Shown: in pieces, positions 8,330 to 16,018 of the stretch
Numbering within the stretch: the stretch's first letter is position 1
How the letters are laid out: each line of letters opens with the position of its first letter
Source of the DNA: Selenomonas sp. oral taxon 920
GTDB taxonomy: Bacteria; Bacillota; Negativicutes; Selenomonadales; Selenomonadaceae
Assembly (NCBI RefSeq): GCF_001717585.1
Contig: NZ_CP017042.1
Location: forward strand, 1,449,001-1,513,000
Direction: 5' to 3'
Length of the DNA stretch: 64,000 nucleotides
The notes under the pieces: generated by a model
Databases searched by the model: none
Seen by the model: the letters and a program-made list of their open reading frames with translations, nothing else
What the model was told of the DNA's origin: nothing
Program-made: the position numbers and the translations under genes

Positions 8330-8358
8330 AGTATATCATGTTTGAGGACGGCGCGCAA
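8330..8358 (-). promoter_or_regulatory. Promoter of rpsF-ssb-rpsR
   Basis: TTGCGC (8353-8358) and TATACT (8330-8335) on the minus strand, spaced exactly 17 nt. It predicts a leader of about 100 nt before rpsF. Confidence 0.65.
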
Positions 8359-8615
8359 GGGCTTAATTCCCAATTTCCGTGGGACGGCTCTGTAGGAGGT
8401 TCATTGTAAAACGAAATCGGATACGCAAAGAAGGAGACTATACAGAATCAAACCTGTAAAATATCTTTGCCAAGACACCACCATGAGGTTCTGTGTACCC
8501 CTGCACATTGAAGATCTGATTCTTCAAGAGCGATACAAAGATTCTTGCACACACTCAATGTAAGTCTTATGTTGCAAGGTTGCTCGACCATAACAAATTC
8601 TCGTATGCAAAAGTA
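8359..8615. other. Intergenic stretch without a recognised gene
   Basis: About 250 nt between two divergent promoters. It holds an isolated AGGAGG (8395-8400), followed only by a TTG and an immediate stop, and a 26-codon ATG frame starting near 8482 without a ribosome site. I see no tRNA, terminator or convincing coding pattern. Confidence 0.4.
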
Positions 8616-8624
8616 TGCTATAAT
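8616..8624 (+). promoter_or_regulatory. Extended -10 promoter of the ACR3-like permease gene
   Basis: TGC followed by perfect TATAAT (8619-8624) forms an extended -10; the -35 region is weak. It lies 26 nt before the start codon. Confidence 0.5.
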
Positions 8625-8650
8625 TATGTTCTTGCAGAGGGGGTGAATGG

Positions 8651-9607
8651 ATGATTTTTTCTGCAATATATCAGCCGCTGCTCATCATTGCAGCGGCACT
8701 GGCAGGGATTATTCTCGGATCTGTGGAGGGACTCCGCGAAGCCTCTGCTCATATCATTACGCCCTCACTGGCGGCACTGCTCTACATGGTCTTTCTCTCC
8801 GCCGACGGCAGCAAGCTGCGTGCGGCGTTTCAGAATGTCCGCTTCACGCTGACCGCCGTCGCTGTCAATTTCCTGTGGACTCCCGTTTTTTCCTATGCAT
8901 TGGGACTTCTTTTCTTTCATGAAAGCATTGATATGCAGATCGGCCTGATGATGCTTCTCGTAACGCCATGCACGGACTGGTACCTTGTCTTTACGGCACA
9001 GGCGCGTGGAAACACCGTGCTCGGGGCATCAATCCTGCCGCTGAACCTCACACTGCAAATCCTGCTCCTGCCCGTCGATCTGGCTCTATTCTACGGGGAT
9101 ATTGTCCACATGACCGATGCAGAGGTTGTTCGCAGCGCGCTGATTGTGCTGCTCCTGCCGTTGACTCTTGCCGTATGCAGCCGAATACCTGGACGTTCCT
9201 TTCCGCGCGCGGCACATGGCATCACACACCTCCGCAGATGGGGAGACGGGCTGCAGCTCGCTTTTCTCATGACCGCTGTCCTTGCTATGTTTGCATCGGA
9301 AAGCACGCTGCTGTGTGCACATCCTAAGCTCTTCGCCGATATGCTCCTCGTCATGCTGATCTTCTTCATCGTCAACTATGTGTTCGTACGCCGTCTTGGC
9401 ACACGGCTGGGATTTCGTGGCGCAGACCTCACGGCACTCAGCTTCACCACCCTCGCACGCAACTCACCGCTCGCACTGGCAATCGCCGCTGCTGCATTCC
9501 CCGACCGCCCTCTGACCATACTCGCCCTCATCATCGGCCCGCTGATCGAGCTGCCTGTACTCGCGCTGATCGCACAGCGAATCCGAAAGACACAATCCGG
9601 CGAATGA
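8651..9607 (+). CDS. ACR3-like/bile acid:sodium symporter-family permease (arsenite efflux-like)
   Basis: 318 aa with about ten hydrophobic segments. The family-type motif TPCTDWYLVFTAQA (~112-125) resembles the Cys-containing helix of ACR3-type arsenite exporters, and a second discontinuous-helix motif, TALSFTTLARNSPLALAIA, lies near residue 265. ACR3 proteins export arsenite by proton exchange. No arsR, arsC or other arsenic gene is adjacent, so the substrate is an inference. GAGGGGGTG lies just before the ATG. Monocistronic, with its own promoter and terminator. Confidence 0.78.
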   Translation: MIFSAIYQPLLIIAAALAGIILGSVEGLREASAHIITPSLAALLYMVFLSADGSKLRAAFQNVRFTLTAVAVNFLWTPVFSYALGLLFFHESIDMQIGLMMLLVTPCTDWYLVFTAQARGNTVLGASILPLNLTLQILLLPVDLALFYGDIVHMTDAEVVRSALIVLLLPLTLAVCSRIPGRSFPRAAHGITHLRRWGDGLQLAFLMTAVLAMFASESTLLCAHPKLFADMLLVMLIFFIVNYVFVRRLGTRLGFRGADLTALSFTTLARNSPLALAIAAAAFPDRPLTILALIIGPLIELPVLALIAQRIRKTQSGE

Positions 9608-9677
9608 TATCCGCAAACATGGCACTATTTTCAGCGTTCCTTCATATGCGATATCCCTGTGCTCGTTTGCACACAGC

Positions 9678-9719
9678 AAAAAGCGCGCCCCCCTAGAGAG
9701 CGCGCTTGTCTTATTTTTT
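9678..9719. terminator. Bidirectional terminator between the permease gene and the feo operon
   Basis: AAAAAGCGCGC pairs with GCGCGCTT across an ~11-nt loop, with T-runs on both strands. The minus-strand reading frame of the small Cys-rich gene ends inside it. Confidence 0.85.
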
Positions 9720-9878
9720 CAGTTGTTCCGATGAATGGCAGCAAGAAGGTGGTTCGTCACAGGACGAGCAGCTGCTGCCGCAGCAGTCCTCCCTGCCCAG
9801 ACAAAAGTTCCGATAGACGTGGCGGACTGCAAAAAAGAGTGCGACCGCCACGAATGCACCAACGACATAGGTCGCCAT
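9711..9878 (-). CDS. FeoB-associated Cys-rich membrane protein
   Basis: 55 aa. One N-terminal membrane helix (YVVGAFVAVALFFAV) is followed by a Cys-rich tail: C26, then DCCGSSCSSC (31-40) and SCCHSS (45-50). GGAGG lies 8 nt before ATG 9878. Tiny Cys-rich proteins with this layout next to feoB are known as FeoB-associated proteins and are thought to assist ferrous iron uptake, perhaps in place of FeoC. Third gene of feoA-feoB-this; its stop codon lies within the operon terminator. Confidence 0.85.
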   Translation of the reverse strand: MATYVVGAFVAVALFFAVRHVYRNFCLGREDCCGSSCSSCDEPPSCCHSSEQLKK

Positions 9879-9910
9879 AGGAATCCCTCCTCAGAAAACG
9901 AATCCTTTCA

Positions 9911-11806
9911 TCAGAATCCGAGTGTCCGACCGATCTGATAGACGAGAAGTGAAACAAACCAAGCAATCGCGAACATATAGACGGCAGAGAAGCCGACCCA
10001 TTTCCACGCGCCCGTCTCTTTCTTGAGCGTACCGAGTGACGTGACACACGGCGTGTAGAGCTGTGAGAACACCATGAAGGCAAGTGCCGAAAGACTTGTA
10101 AACGCTGCGCCCATTCCCGTCTGGAGCATCGTGGAAGCCGTATCGACTGCATCTGCCGCCTCTGTCGAGACATCGGCAACACCGTAGAGAATGCCGATTG
10201 TCGCAACAACCGTCTCCTTCGCCATGATGCCGGAGAGGACAGCCGCGCCGGCCTCCCACGTTGCAAAGCCGTGGAATGTGAAGAGCACAGACATCCAGCT
10301 GCCAAGTGTTGCGAGAATGCTCTCCTCGATCTCGCACGGCCCGCTGAAGTTGTAGTTCGACATAAACCAGAGGATGACCGATGCCGCAAAGATAATCGTA
10401 CCGGCCTTGATGAGGTATCCCTTGCCCTTATCCCATGTCTCCAAGAGAACCGAATTCATATCGGGCATACGGTACGGCGGAAGCTCCAACAGGAAGGTTG
10501 AGCCCTGTGCCTTGAACATGGTCGAGCCGAGCAGCTTTGCCACAACGATTGCCATGACCATGCCGATAACATACATGAGGAAGACAACGTTCGCCGCATT
10601 ATCGGGGAAGAACATCGCTGCAAACAGTGCCATGATCGGCAGCTTCGCACCGCACGTCAGGAATGGCGTAACGAGGATCGAGACCATGCGGTCTTTTTCC
10701 GAGTCGAGCGCACGTGCACCCATGATGGCAGGAACAGCGCAGCCGAAGCCCATCATCAGAGGCATGATGCCCTTGCCCGTCAGACCGCAGCGGCGCATGA
10801 TCGGATCGGTGATGAACGCGATGCGCGCCATGTAGCCCGTGCCGTCGAGGAACGAGAGGCAGAAGAACAGGACGAAGATGAGCGGGACGAATGTCAGCAC
10901 CGAGCCGACACCCGCGATGATGCCGTCCGTGACGAGCGAGACCATCCAGTCCGCAACCCCCGCCGCCACAAGCGAATCCTTTGCAAAGTTCAAGAACTCA
11001 TCATTGATGAGTACCTCAAGCTCGTCGGCAATGGGCTGTCCAATCCATGTAAACGTGATCTGAAACACAGCATAGAGAATCAGGAAGAAGATCGGCAGCG
11101 CAAGAGCTCCATTTGCAAGGAAACGATCAATCTTCTCCGAGCGCGTTGCACCGACACTTTGAACCGTCACCGCCTGCGCCATGACCTGATCGATGAGTGC
11201 GTAGCGCGCCTCAATGATCGCCTCCTCCTTCTCCGCCTCCGTACGCGAACTGCCCTCGATTTCATGGATCTTCGCAATGTGCTCCTTGACAAGATCACTC
11301 GGCTGATACCTCGCCATGACCGTACTCGTAAAGACATCGAGCAGCGTCTTTGTACTCTTGCTGCTGCGCCCCGTCGTCTCGACCGTGGGCATGCCGAGTG
11401 CCTCTTCGAGCTTCGCCGTGTTGATCTTGATGCCGCGCCGCTGTGCATCGTCCTGCATATTGAGGTCGATGAGGAGCGGAATCCCCTTCTCAAGGAGCTG
11501 CACCGTGAGGAAAAGATTGCGCTCGATGTTTGAACTGTCCACAACATTCAGGACGAGATCCAGCTTCGTATTCGTCAGATAGTCAATGACGATTTTCTCC
11601 TCCGGCGAGCGTGCGTTGATGCTGTACGTCCCCGGAAGATCAACGATGGAAATTGCCCGCCCCTTATAATGCGTGTGGCCGATCTTCTTGTCGACCGTAA
11701 CCCCCGGCCAGTTGCCGATTTTCTGACGTGCTCCCGTCAGCGCGTTGAAAATGGTCGATTTACCGGTATTCGGATTGCCGGTCAGAGCGACTGCAAGTGT
11801 TGACAT
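9911..11806 (-). CDS. feoB: Ferrous iron transporter FeoB
   Basis: 631 aa. The N-terminal G domain has G1 GNPNTGKST (~10-18), switch I with NWPGVTVDKK and G3 DLPGTYS. A helical region (~165-215) follows, then a membrane part with the two Gate/nucleoside-recognition-like repeats, including CGAKLPIMALFAAMFF. FeoB imports Fe2+ across the inner membrane. The length fits the shorter FeoB form (E. coli FeoB is 773 aa). Downstream of feoA, gap 14 nt. Confidence 0.96.
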   Translation of the reverse strand: MSTLAVALTGNPNTGKSTIFNALTGARQKIGNWPGVTVDKKIGHTHYKGRAISIVDLPGTYSINARSPEEKIVIDYLTNTKLDLVLNVVDSSNIERNLFLTVQLLEKGIPLLIDLNMQDDAQRRGIKINTAKLEEALGMPTVETTGRSSKSTKTLLDVFTSTVMARYQPSDLVKEHIAKIHEIEGSSRTEAEKEEAIIEARYALIDQVMAQAVTVQSVGATRSEKIDRFLANGALALPIFFLILYAVFQITFTWIGQPIADELEVLINDEFLNFAKDSLVAAGVADWMVSLVTDGIIAGVGSVLTFVPLIFVLFFCLSFLDGTGYMARIAFITDPIMRRCGLTGKGIMPLMMGFGCAVPAIMGARALDSEKDRMVSILVTPFLTCGAKLPIMALFAAMFFPDNAANVVFLMYVIGMVMAIVVAKLLGSTMFKAQGSTFLLELPPYRMPDMNSVLLETWDKGKGYLIKAGTIIFAASVILWFMSNYNFSGPCEIEESILATLGSWMSVLFTFHGFATWEAGAAVLSGIMAKETVVATIGILYGVADVSTEAADAVDTASTMLQTGMGAAFTSLSALAFMVFSQLYTPCVTSLGTLKKETGAWKWVGFSAVYMFAIAWFVSLLVYQIGRTLGF

Positions 11807-11820
11807 ATTCCGGCCCTCCC

Positions 11821-12045
11821 CTAACCGACCTGCTCGACGGATATAAGTACTGCATCCTCACGGCGCAGCGCGAGATTGTACGAGCGAATGCCAATCGCGA
11901 TCGGATCCCCCATGGGGGCTGAGCGCAGAACCGTCACCTTCGTTCCCGGAATGAGTCCCATCGACATGAGACGCTGCTTGAGCGGTGACTCACCGATTTG
12001 CAGAATCTTCAGTGTCATTCCTGTCTTCCCATCCTTCAGTGTCAA
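11821..12045 (-). CDS. feoA: FeoA, SH3-like accessory protein of ferrous iron transport
   Basis: 74 aa with the FeoA core: SPLKQRLMSMGLIPGTKVTV and DPIAIGIRSYNLALRREDA. It is a small cytoplasmic SH3-like protein that supports FeoB. The preferred start is TTG 12045, because AGGAGG lies 8 nt upstream; an ATG at 12018 (also followed by TLK) is the alternative and would give 65 aa. Confidence 0.92.
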   Translation of the reverse strand: MTLKDGKTGMTLKILQIGESPLKQRLMSMGLIPGTKVTVLRSAPMGDPIAIGIRSYNLALRREDAVLISVEQVG

Positions 12046-12071
12046 TCAAGATACCTCCTAAAACCCACATT

Positions 12072-12092
12072 ATTATCAATGCAAATGATAAT
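12072..12092. promoter_or_regulatory. Candidate iron-responsive operator in the feoA leader
   Basis: A perfect 21-bp dyad: ATTATCA, 7-nt spacer, TGATAAT. The half-sites are the hexamers of Fur boxes (GATAAT/ATTATC), though the inverted arrangement with a 7-nt gap differs from the 7-1-7 form. It lies just downstream of the predicted transcription start of feoAB. Confidence 0.5.
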
Positions 12093-12113
12093 GAAACTAT
12101 CTCTGCACTGTGT

Positions 12114-12143
12114 ATGATACCTTATCTCATATCATTCCGTCAA
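12114..12143 (-). promoter_or_regulatory. Probable feoAB promoter
   Basis: TTGACG (12138-12143) and TATCAT (12114-12119) on the minus strand, spaced 18 nt. Transcription would run into the dyad at 12072-12092 and then feoA. Confidence 0.5.
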
Positions 12144-12194
12144 GTACTTCCATTCGTGGAATCATACTTGGACAACAACTATCTGTTTACAGCG

Positions 12195-12235
12195 GAAAAA
12201 CAACCGCCCATCCTGTCCAATGAGCGGTTGTTGAA
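12195..12235 (-). terminator. Terminator left behind by the decayed glycosidase gene
   Basis: On the minus strand CAACCGC pairs with GCGGTTG (the second arm read as GGGCGGTTG) and is followed by TTTTT. It lies 23 nt after the final stop of the remnant at 12258-12512. Confidence 0.75.
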
Positions 12236-12257
12236 AATCCATATTCATCTGTATAAG

Positions 12258-12512
12258 TTACTTTTCACGCACGACGATCTCGTACGAGTGCAGATCCGCC
12301 GCAAGGCCCTCCTAGTTGTCGAAGAGTTTCGACCGGCCCGTATCCGTGGGTGCCGCGCGTCTGTTCTCCATCCGTGCGACTTTCGCCGCACGGAAGTTGC
12401 AGCAGACGCGAAGCTTCTGCCACGTACACTCACATTCGTAGGCAACGACGCTCGCATTCTCACGCCCGAGAAAGAAGATGTCCCCCTTCTGGATGCAGCT
12501 GCCGAATGGATA
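12258..12512 (-). pseudogene. C-terminal remnant of a GH13 alpha-glucosidase-like enzyme
   Basis: 85 codons in one frame, open from a TAA at 12513-12515 to a TAA at 12258, with an in-frame TAG at 12312-12314. The reading GDIFFLGRENASVVAYE, then WQKLRVCCNF, then KLFDN-stop-EGLA and LHSYEIVV matches the C-terminal beta-domain pattern of oligo-1,6-glucosidases and trehalose-6-phosphate hydrolases (S-V-F-A-Y ... L-V-V-x-N-F ... N-Y ... L-R-P-Y-E). The TAG replaces the Tyr expected in the NY motif. The catalytic barrel is gone. The family assignment is by motif memory. Confidence 0.6.
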
Positions 12513-12515
12513 TTA

Positions 12516-12781
12516 TGCACTTTTAAAGCCGGGCGGTAATCGCAGCCGTCAGACCAAAGATGATGCCCGGCGAATTGGCGATTACAAGCGACCAGTCGCG
12601 AGGTCTTCCTCCTATACCATAATACATCCAACTTCCGCTTTGATTGTACGCTGTTTCTCCATGCAAGGCAAGAAAAAAAACTATCGACAAAGGAAAACAC
12701 CTCTGATGCACCGAATACCTCATACAGTAAATTATACCTCGTAGCAAGAGAATTGTTTCTACAAAATGGGAGGGATCCACA
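12516..12781. other. Decayed/AT-rich intergenic stretch
   Basis: The part near 12523-12620 reads on the minus strand as a hydrophobic tail (SPGIIFGLTAAITARL, then stop), as if from the C-terminus of a lost membrane protein. From 12620 to 12760 the DNA is A/T-rich with no coding pattern. GGGAGG at 12768-12773 is the ribosome site of the next gene. Confidence 0.4.
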
Positions 12782-13717
12782 ATGACAGATCTGCCAAAGA
12801 TTGCGCTTGGTGCATGGGCATGGGGCAACGACGGCACATTCGGCACAAACTACACAGAGGAGCAGCTGCGCCCCGTCTTTGACGATGCGATGGCTCACGG
12901 GCTGAATCTCTGGGACACGGCGTACGCATACGGCATGGGCACATCGGAGCAGATGCTCGGTGCATTCCTCAAAGGACGTGCACGCGACTCCTATCTGATC
13001 GCGGACAAGCTCACGCCACAGTGCTTGGATCCGTCCTCGGACACCCCCGTGGCGGATATGTGGGAAATGCAGCGGAAGATGCTCGGCGTGGAGACCATGG
13101 ACATCTACTGGCTGCATAACACAACAGAAGCTCCGCGCTGGATTGAACGCATAGCGAGGTTCTTTGAGGGCAAAGCCGATGCGCCGATGATCGGTGTCTC
13201 AAACCACAATCTCACAGAGATCAAGGAGGCGGACAAAATCCTTCGCGCGCACGGGCGAAAACTCGGTGCGGTACAGAACCACTACAGTCTCATGAACCGT
13301 TCCTCCGAGGAGTCGGGGATTTTGGACTACTGCCGCGCAAACGACATCCGATTCTTCTCGTACATGGTGCTCGAGCAGGGTGCGCTCTCGGGGCAGTACA
13401 GCACGCTGAATCCTATGCCGAACAACTCTGAACGTGCAGCAATCTACAATCCCATCATGGATAAAATCGAGATGCTGAACACTTCGCTCAAACTGCTCGC
13501 AGACAAGTACAAGGTCAGCATCGCGCAGATCCCCCTCGCATGGGCGATCGGCAAGGGCACGCTGCCCATCATTGGTGTGACAAAAAAGAGCCATGTCACA
13601 GATGCCGTACAGGCAATGAAGATAACGCTCACCCCGGAGGAGATCGCGCTGATTGAAAGCACGGCGGACAAGCTCAACTTCAACACCATTCGTTTATGGG
13701 AAAAAGAAATGGTGTAA
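12782..13717 (+). CDS. Aldo/keto reductase
   Basis: 311 aa, a TIM-barrel NAD(P)H-dependent oxidoreductase. The catalytic tetrad is visible: Asp and Tyr in LWDTAYAYG (~41-49), Lys in LIADKLTPQ (~75) and His in IYWLHNTTE (~109). The C-terminal part has the cofactor-loop pattern PIIGVTKKSHV and ends with a conserved helix. It reduces a carbonyl or opens a hydroxy substrate; which one cannot be read from sequence. GGGAGG lies 8 nt before the ATG. Single gene. Confidence 0.9.
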   Translation: MTDLPKIALGAWAWGNDGTFGTNYTEEQLRPVFDDAMAHGLNLWDTAYAYGMGTSEQMLGAFLKGRARDSYLIADKLTPQCLDPSSDTPVADMWEMQRKMLGVETMDIYWLHNTTEAPRWIERIARFFEGKADAPMIGVSNHNLTEIKEADKILRAHGRKLGAVQNHYSLMNRSSEESGILDYCRANDIRFFSYMVLEQGALSGQYSTLNPMPNNSERAAIYNPIMDKIEMLNTSLKLLADKYKVSIAQIPLAWAIGKGTLPIIGVTKKSHVTDAVQAMKITLTPEEIALIESTADKLNFNTIRLWEKEMV

Positions 13718-13737
13718 TTACCTATACCGCCGGATAC

Positions 13738-13792
13738 AAAAAGGTGGATGCTGCACGAGGGTTTTCGAACCTTCATGCAGCATTCACTTTTT
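13738..13792. terminator. Long bidirectional terminator
   Basis: AAAAAGGTG, ATGCTGCA and GAGGGTT pair with AACCTTC, TGCAGCAT and CACTTTTT in a nearly unbroken stem. It separates the convergent reductase and DUF364 genes. Confidence 0.9.
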
Positions 13793-13835
13793 AATGGCCG
13801 CCGTAAGCTGCGAAAATGTACGACAACTCCGTTAT

Positions 13836-14615
13836 TCAATTCAGATGCGGAAGAACATCTGCCATCTTACCGCAGCTTGCAATATCGGTCTCATAGCCGA
13901 AATGCACGAGATCAGCGGCAAGCGCGGCATCCGTTACAGTGAATCCCGAAAGCCCGTCTGCCCCGTAGTCAAAGAGGCAGGGGTGCATGGGCACCGAGGG
14001 CCCGACGAGAACGGTTACCGCATTCCTTGCGAGCTCCAAGAGGCGCGGCAGAGTCTTATTCGCAAACGTCGCTCCCGTTATAAAGACAAAGTCCTGCTGC
14101 GGCAGAAGGAACTCCGCCGCCTCCGCAGGATAGTCCCCCCACTCGGGCTGCATCTCAAGGATGGAAAGCTCGCAGATCGGCTCCCATTTCTTTTGGAAAT
14201 GGGGAAAATGTCCGACAACAGCAACCTTCTTCCCGCGAATCTGCTCCATGTACATGGCGAATGCTTCAAGCTTCTTGCGCTCGCCAAGTGTCTTGGCAGA
14301 GGCATTGTCTCCGTGAAATCCCTGCATCGCCTCTACCTTCGACGGCTGATTGTAAAAGGCGTTGATGGCAGCGGCGGCAATGGATGCCTCCTGTCCCTGC
14401 CACGAGCGCACATACTCTCCCACCTCACGCAGCGAACAGCCGAGAAAGCTCTCCTTGCGCAGACGCGGACGGCTGTACGCAGGGATTGTCATGCAGACAC
14501 CGACCAGATCACCGGCGCGGACGTACGTCCACGGACGCCCGACAGCATAGTCATCGATGTGGATATCCTGCGGCAGCTCATCGATGATCTCGTCGTAAAG
14601 ATTCCAGTAGTTCAC
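13836..14615 (-). CDS. DUF364/DUF4213-type putative heavy-metal chelation protein
   Basis: About 259 aa. An N-terminal DUF4213-like part (DLVGVCMTIPA, SLREVGEYVRSWQGQEASIA, then an AINAFYN segment) precedes a Rossmann-like DUF364 part (KVAVVGHFPHF, FVFITGATFANKTLPRLLE, VLVGPSVPMHPCLFDYG). The family is described only as putative heavy-metal chelation and often lies near metal-cofactor genes. The start is the GTG at 14615, because GGAGG lies 7 nt upstream; an ATG at 14633 lies before that site. It follows the nitrogenase-like operon after 110 nt and has its own promoter. Confidence 0.78.
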   Translation of the reverse strand: MNYWNLYDEIIDELPQDIHIDDYAVGRPWTYVRAGDLVGVCMTIPAYSRPRLRKESFLGCSLREVGEYVRSWQGQEASIAAAAINAFYNQPSKVEAMQGFHGDNASAKTLGERKKLEAFAMYMEQIRGKKVAVVGHFPHFQKKWEPICELSILEMQPEWGDYPAEAAEFLLPQQDFVFITGATFANKTLPRLLELARNAVTVLVGPSVPMHPCLFDYGADGLSGFTVTDAALAADLVHFGYETDIASCGKMADVLPHLN

Positions 14616-14649
14616 AAAAACACCTCCATTCATCCCTTATGTTGACTTT

Positions 14650-14678
14650 AGGATAACACAGCCGCCTATGAGATTCAA
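14650..14678 (-). promoter_or_regulatory. Promoter of the DUF364 gene
   Basis: TTGAAT (14673-14678) and TATCCT (14650-14655) on the minus strand with a 17-nt spacer. It shows that the DUF364 gene can be expressed separately from the nitrogenase-like operon. Confidence 0.55.
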
Positions 14679-14725
14679 CAGTGAATAGGGACGAAAGAAA
14701 ATGCTTATTTCATAAAACAACCGTC

Positions 14726-16018
14726 TTATCCGTGCAGACCTGCGCGGACAGATAGCTCGCGCCTGAGGACGCTCCCGTTCCAGAGCGTGTCCTCGATGTG
14801 CCGTGCGCCGCGCAGCCCCATAAACGGCTGATCCGAGATATGCAGACGATCCACGACGGGATAGGCGACGGGAATGTAGAGCATCCTGTGTGGGTCGGCA
14901 AGCACGGACTCGCTGCTGCTCCCTATGAGCAGCCCACGTTCCATTGCCGTGAGGAGTTCCTGTGCCCGCGCCGTGTCCGTCTCCGAGAGCTGCTCGTCCG
15001 CGATCTGTGCGGCGGCAGCGTCCTCGCGCAGCTGCGCTGCAACCGCGAGATGGCGCACATCCGCCCACTCTGTCCGCAGCGCCTCGGCAAGTCCCCACGC
15101 CGTCGAGCGCGGTGTACGGATGAGCGCGGTATCAAAGAGCAGTTCTCCCCAGGTATTCTTGAGATCGTTGATCCGCAGGAAATCCCTGCGCTCCGCCGCC
15201 GCAATCTCCGCCACGGCATCCTCCCCGCGCGTGGGCGGCAGCGCGGCAAAGATCGCCGCAAGCCACCGCCGCGTTCCCGCACGGCCGTACGGGGGAAGCG
15301 GCGCGATATACGGCGTGCCGCAGCGCTCCTCTATATATTTTGCCGCCGGAAGTCCGAGCTCGTCATGCACAACGATATTGAGCTCTGCCTGTGCAAGATC
15401 GTCAATGCTCGCGAGCGGCATATCGCAGCCGAATACGTGGCGCACCTCATATCCTGCCCCCGTCAACAGGCGTACAAGCTCCCGTGCATCGTTCTCACCG
15501 TTGTAGTAGGACGAGGTCATGCCGATGAGGTTGACCCCGCGCCGCACCTCTCCCCGTGTCTCTCTGAGCAACACATCGAGCGTCGCGCAGGAGGCACGCG
15601 CCCATCCGTCTGCAAAGCTGCCGATCAGTCCGCCGCTGTCAATGGCGACTACGGGGCAGGTCACCCCCGCCGCACGTGCAATCGCTCCCACATCGTCGCC
15701 GATCAGGCTCGCAGAGCTGCCGCTGATGACGGCGAGCAGCGCGGGCGGCTGCTCAATATGCGGCTGCAGTGCCTCGCGCAGATACGCCTCCGCACCGAAC
15801 ACGATTGCATCGTTGTCGAGCTGCGTACACTTCATGCGGTGCGAGATGTCGCTCTGGCTCTGCTCGATGTGCCGCTGCGTAAAGAGATAACACCACAGCG
15901 GCCCGTTGACGATCACGGCACAGCCGCGCAGCCCTGCGAAGAACGCCGCCGCGCCTGTCAGTGCACAGCTCTCCATCCACACGGACATATCGTCGAAGGA
16001 GAGAAATTCCTCATCCAT
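14726..16018 (-). CDS. Nitrogenase component 1-like protein (NifK/NifN-side homologue)
   Basis: 430 aa of the oxidoreductase/nitrogenase component 1 family. The N-terminus resembles NifK: C18 in ESCALTGAAAF, C43 in VNGPLWCYLF, then KCTQLDNDAIVFGAEAYLRE and ISGSSASLIGDD (~98-109). The third P-cluster Cys position before IGDD is Ser here (S102), while extra Cys occur at 33 and 64. It probably pairs with the 16011-17318 product to receive electrons from the NifH-like protein. GGAGG lies 8 nt before the ATG, which overlaps the upstream gene by 8 nt. The substrate is unknown. Confidence 0.82.
   Translation of the reverse strand: MDEEFLSFDDMSVWMESCALTGAAAFFAGLRGCAVIVNGPLWCYLFTQRHIEQSQSDISHRMKCTQLDNDAIVFGAEAYLREALQPHIEQPPALLAVISGSSASLIGDDVGAIARAAGVTCPVVAIDSGGLIGSFADGWARASCATLDVLLRETRGEVRRGVNLIGMTSSYYNGENDARELVRLLTGAGYEVRHVFGCDMPLASIDDLAQAELNIVVHDELGLPAAKYIEERCGTPYIAPLPPYGRAGTRRWLAAIFAALPPTRGEDAVAEIAAAERRDFLRINDLKNTWGELLFDTALIRTPRSTAWGLAEALRTEWADVRHLAVAAQLREDAAAAQIADEQLSETDTARAQELLTAMERGLLIGSSSESVLADPHRMLYIPVAYPVVDRLHISDQPFMGLRGARHIEDTLWNGSVLRRELSVRAGLHG

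Noticed and set aside
8448-8666. Minus-strand 72-residue frame between rpsF and the permease gene
   Set aside because: No ribosome site, it overlaps the permease start and promoter, and its composition is not protein-like.
8651-9607. An arsenic resistance operon
   Set aside because: Only a permease gene is present; no arsR, arsC, arsA or arsD lies next to it, so the arsenic role remains an inference from family motifs.
12782-14615. Aldo/keto reductase as part of the nitrogenase-like system
   Set aside because: It is convergent with the DUF364 gene and separated by a strong bidirectional terminator.
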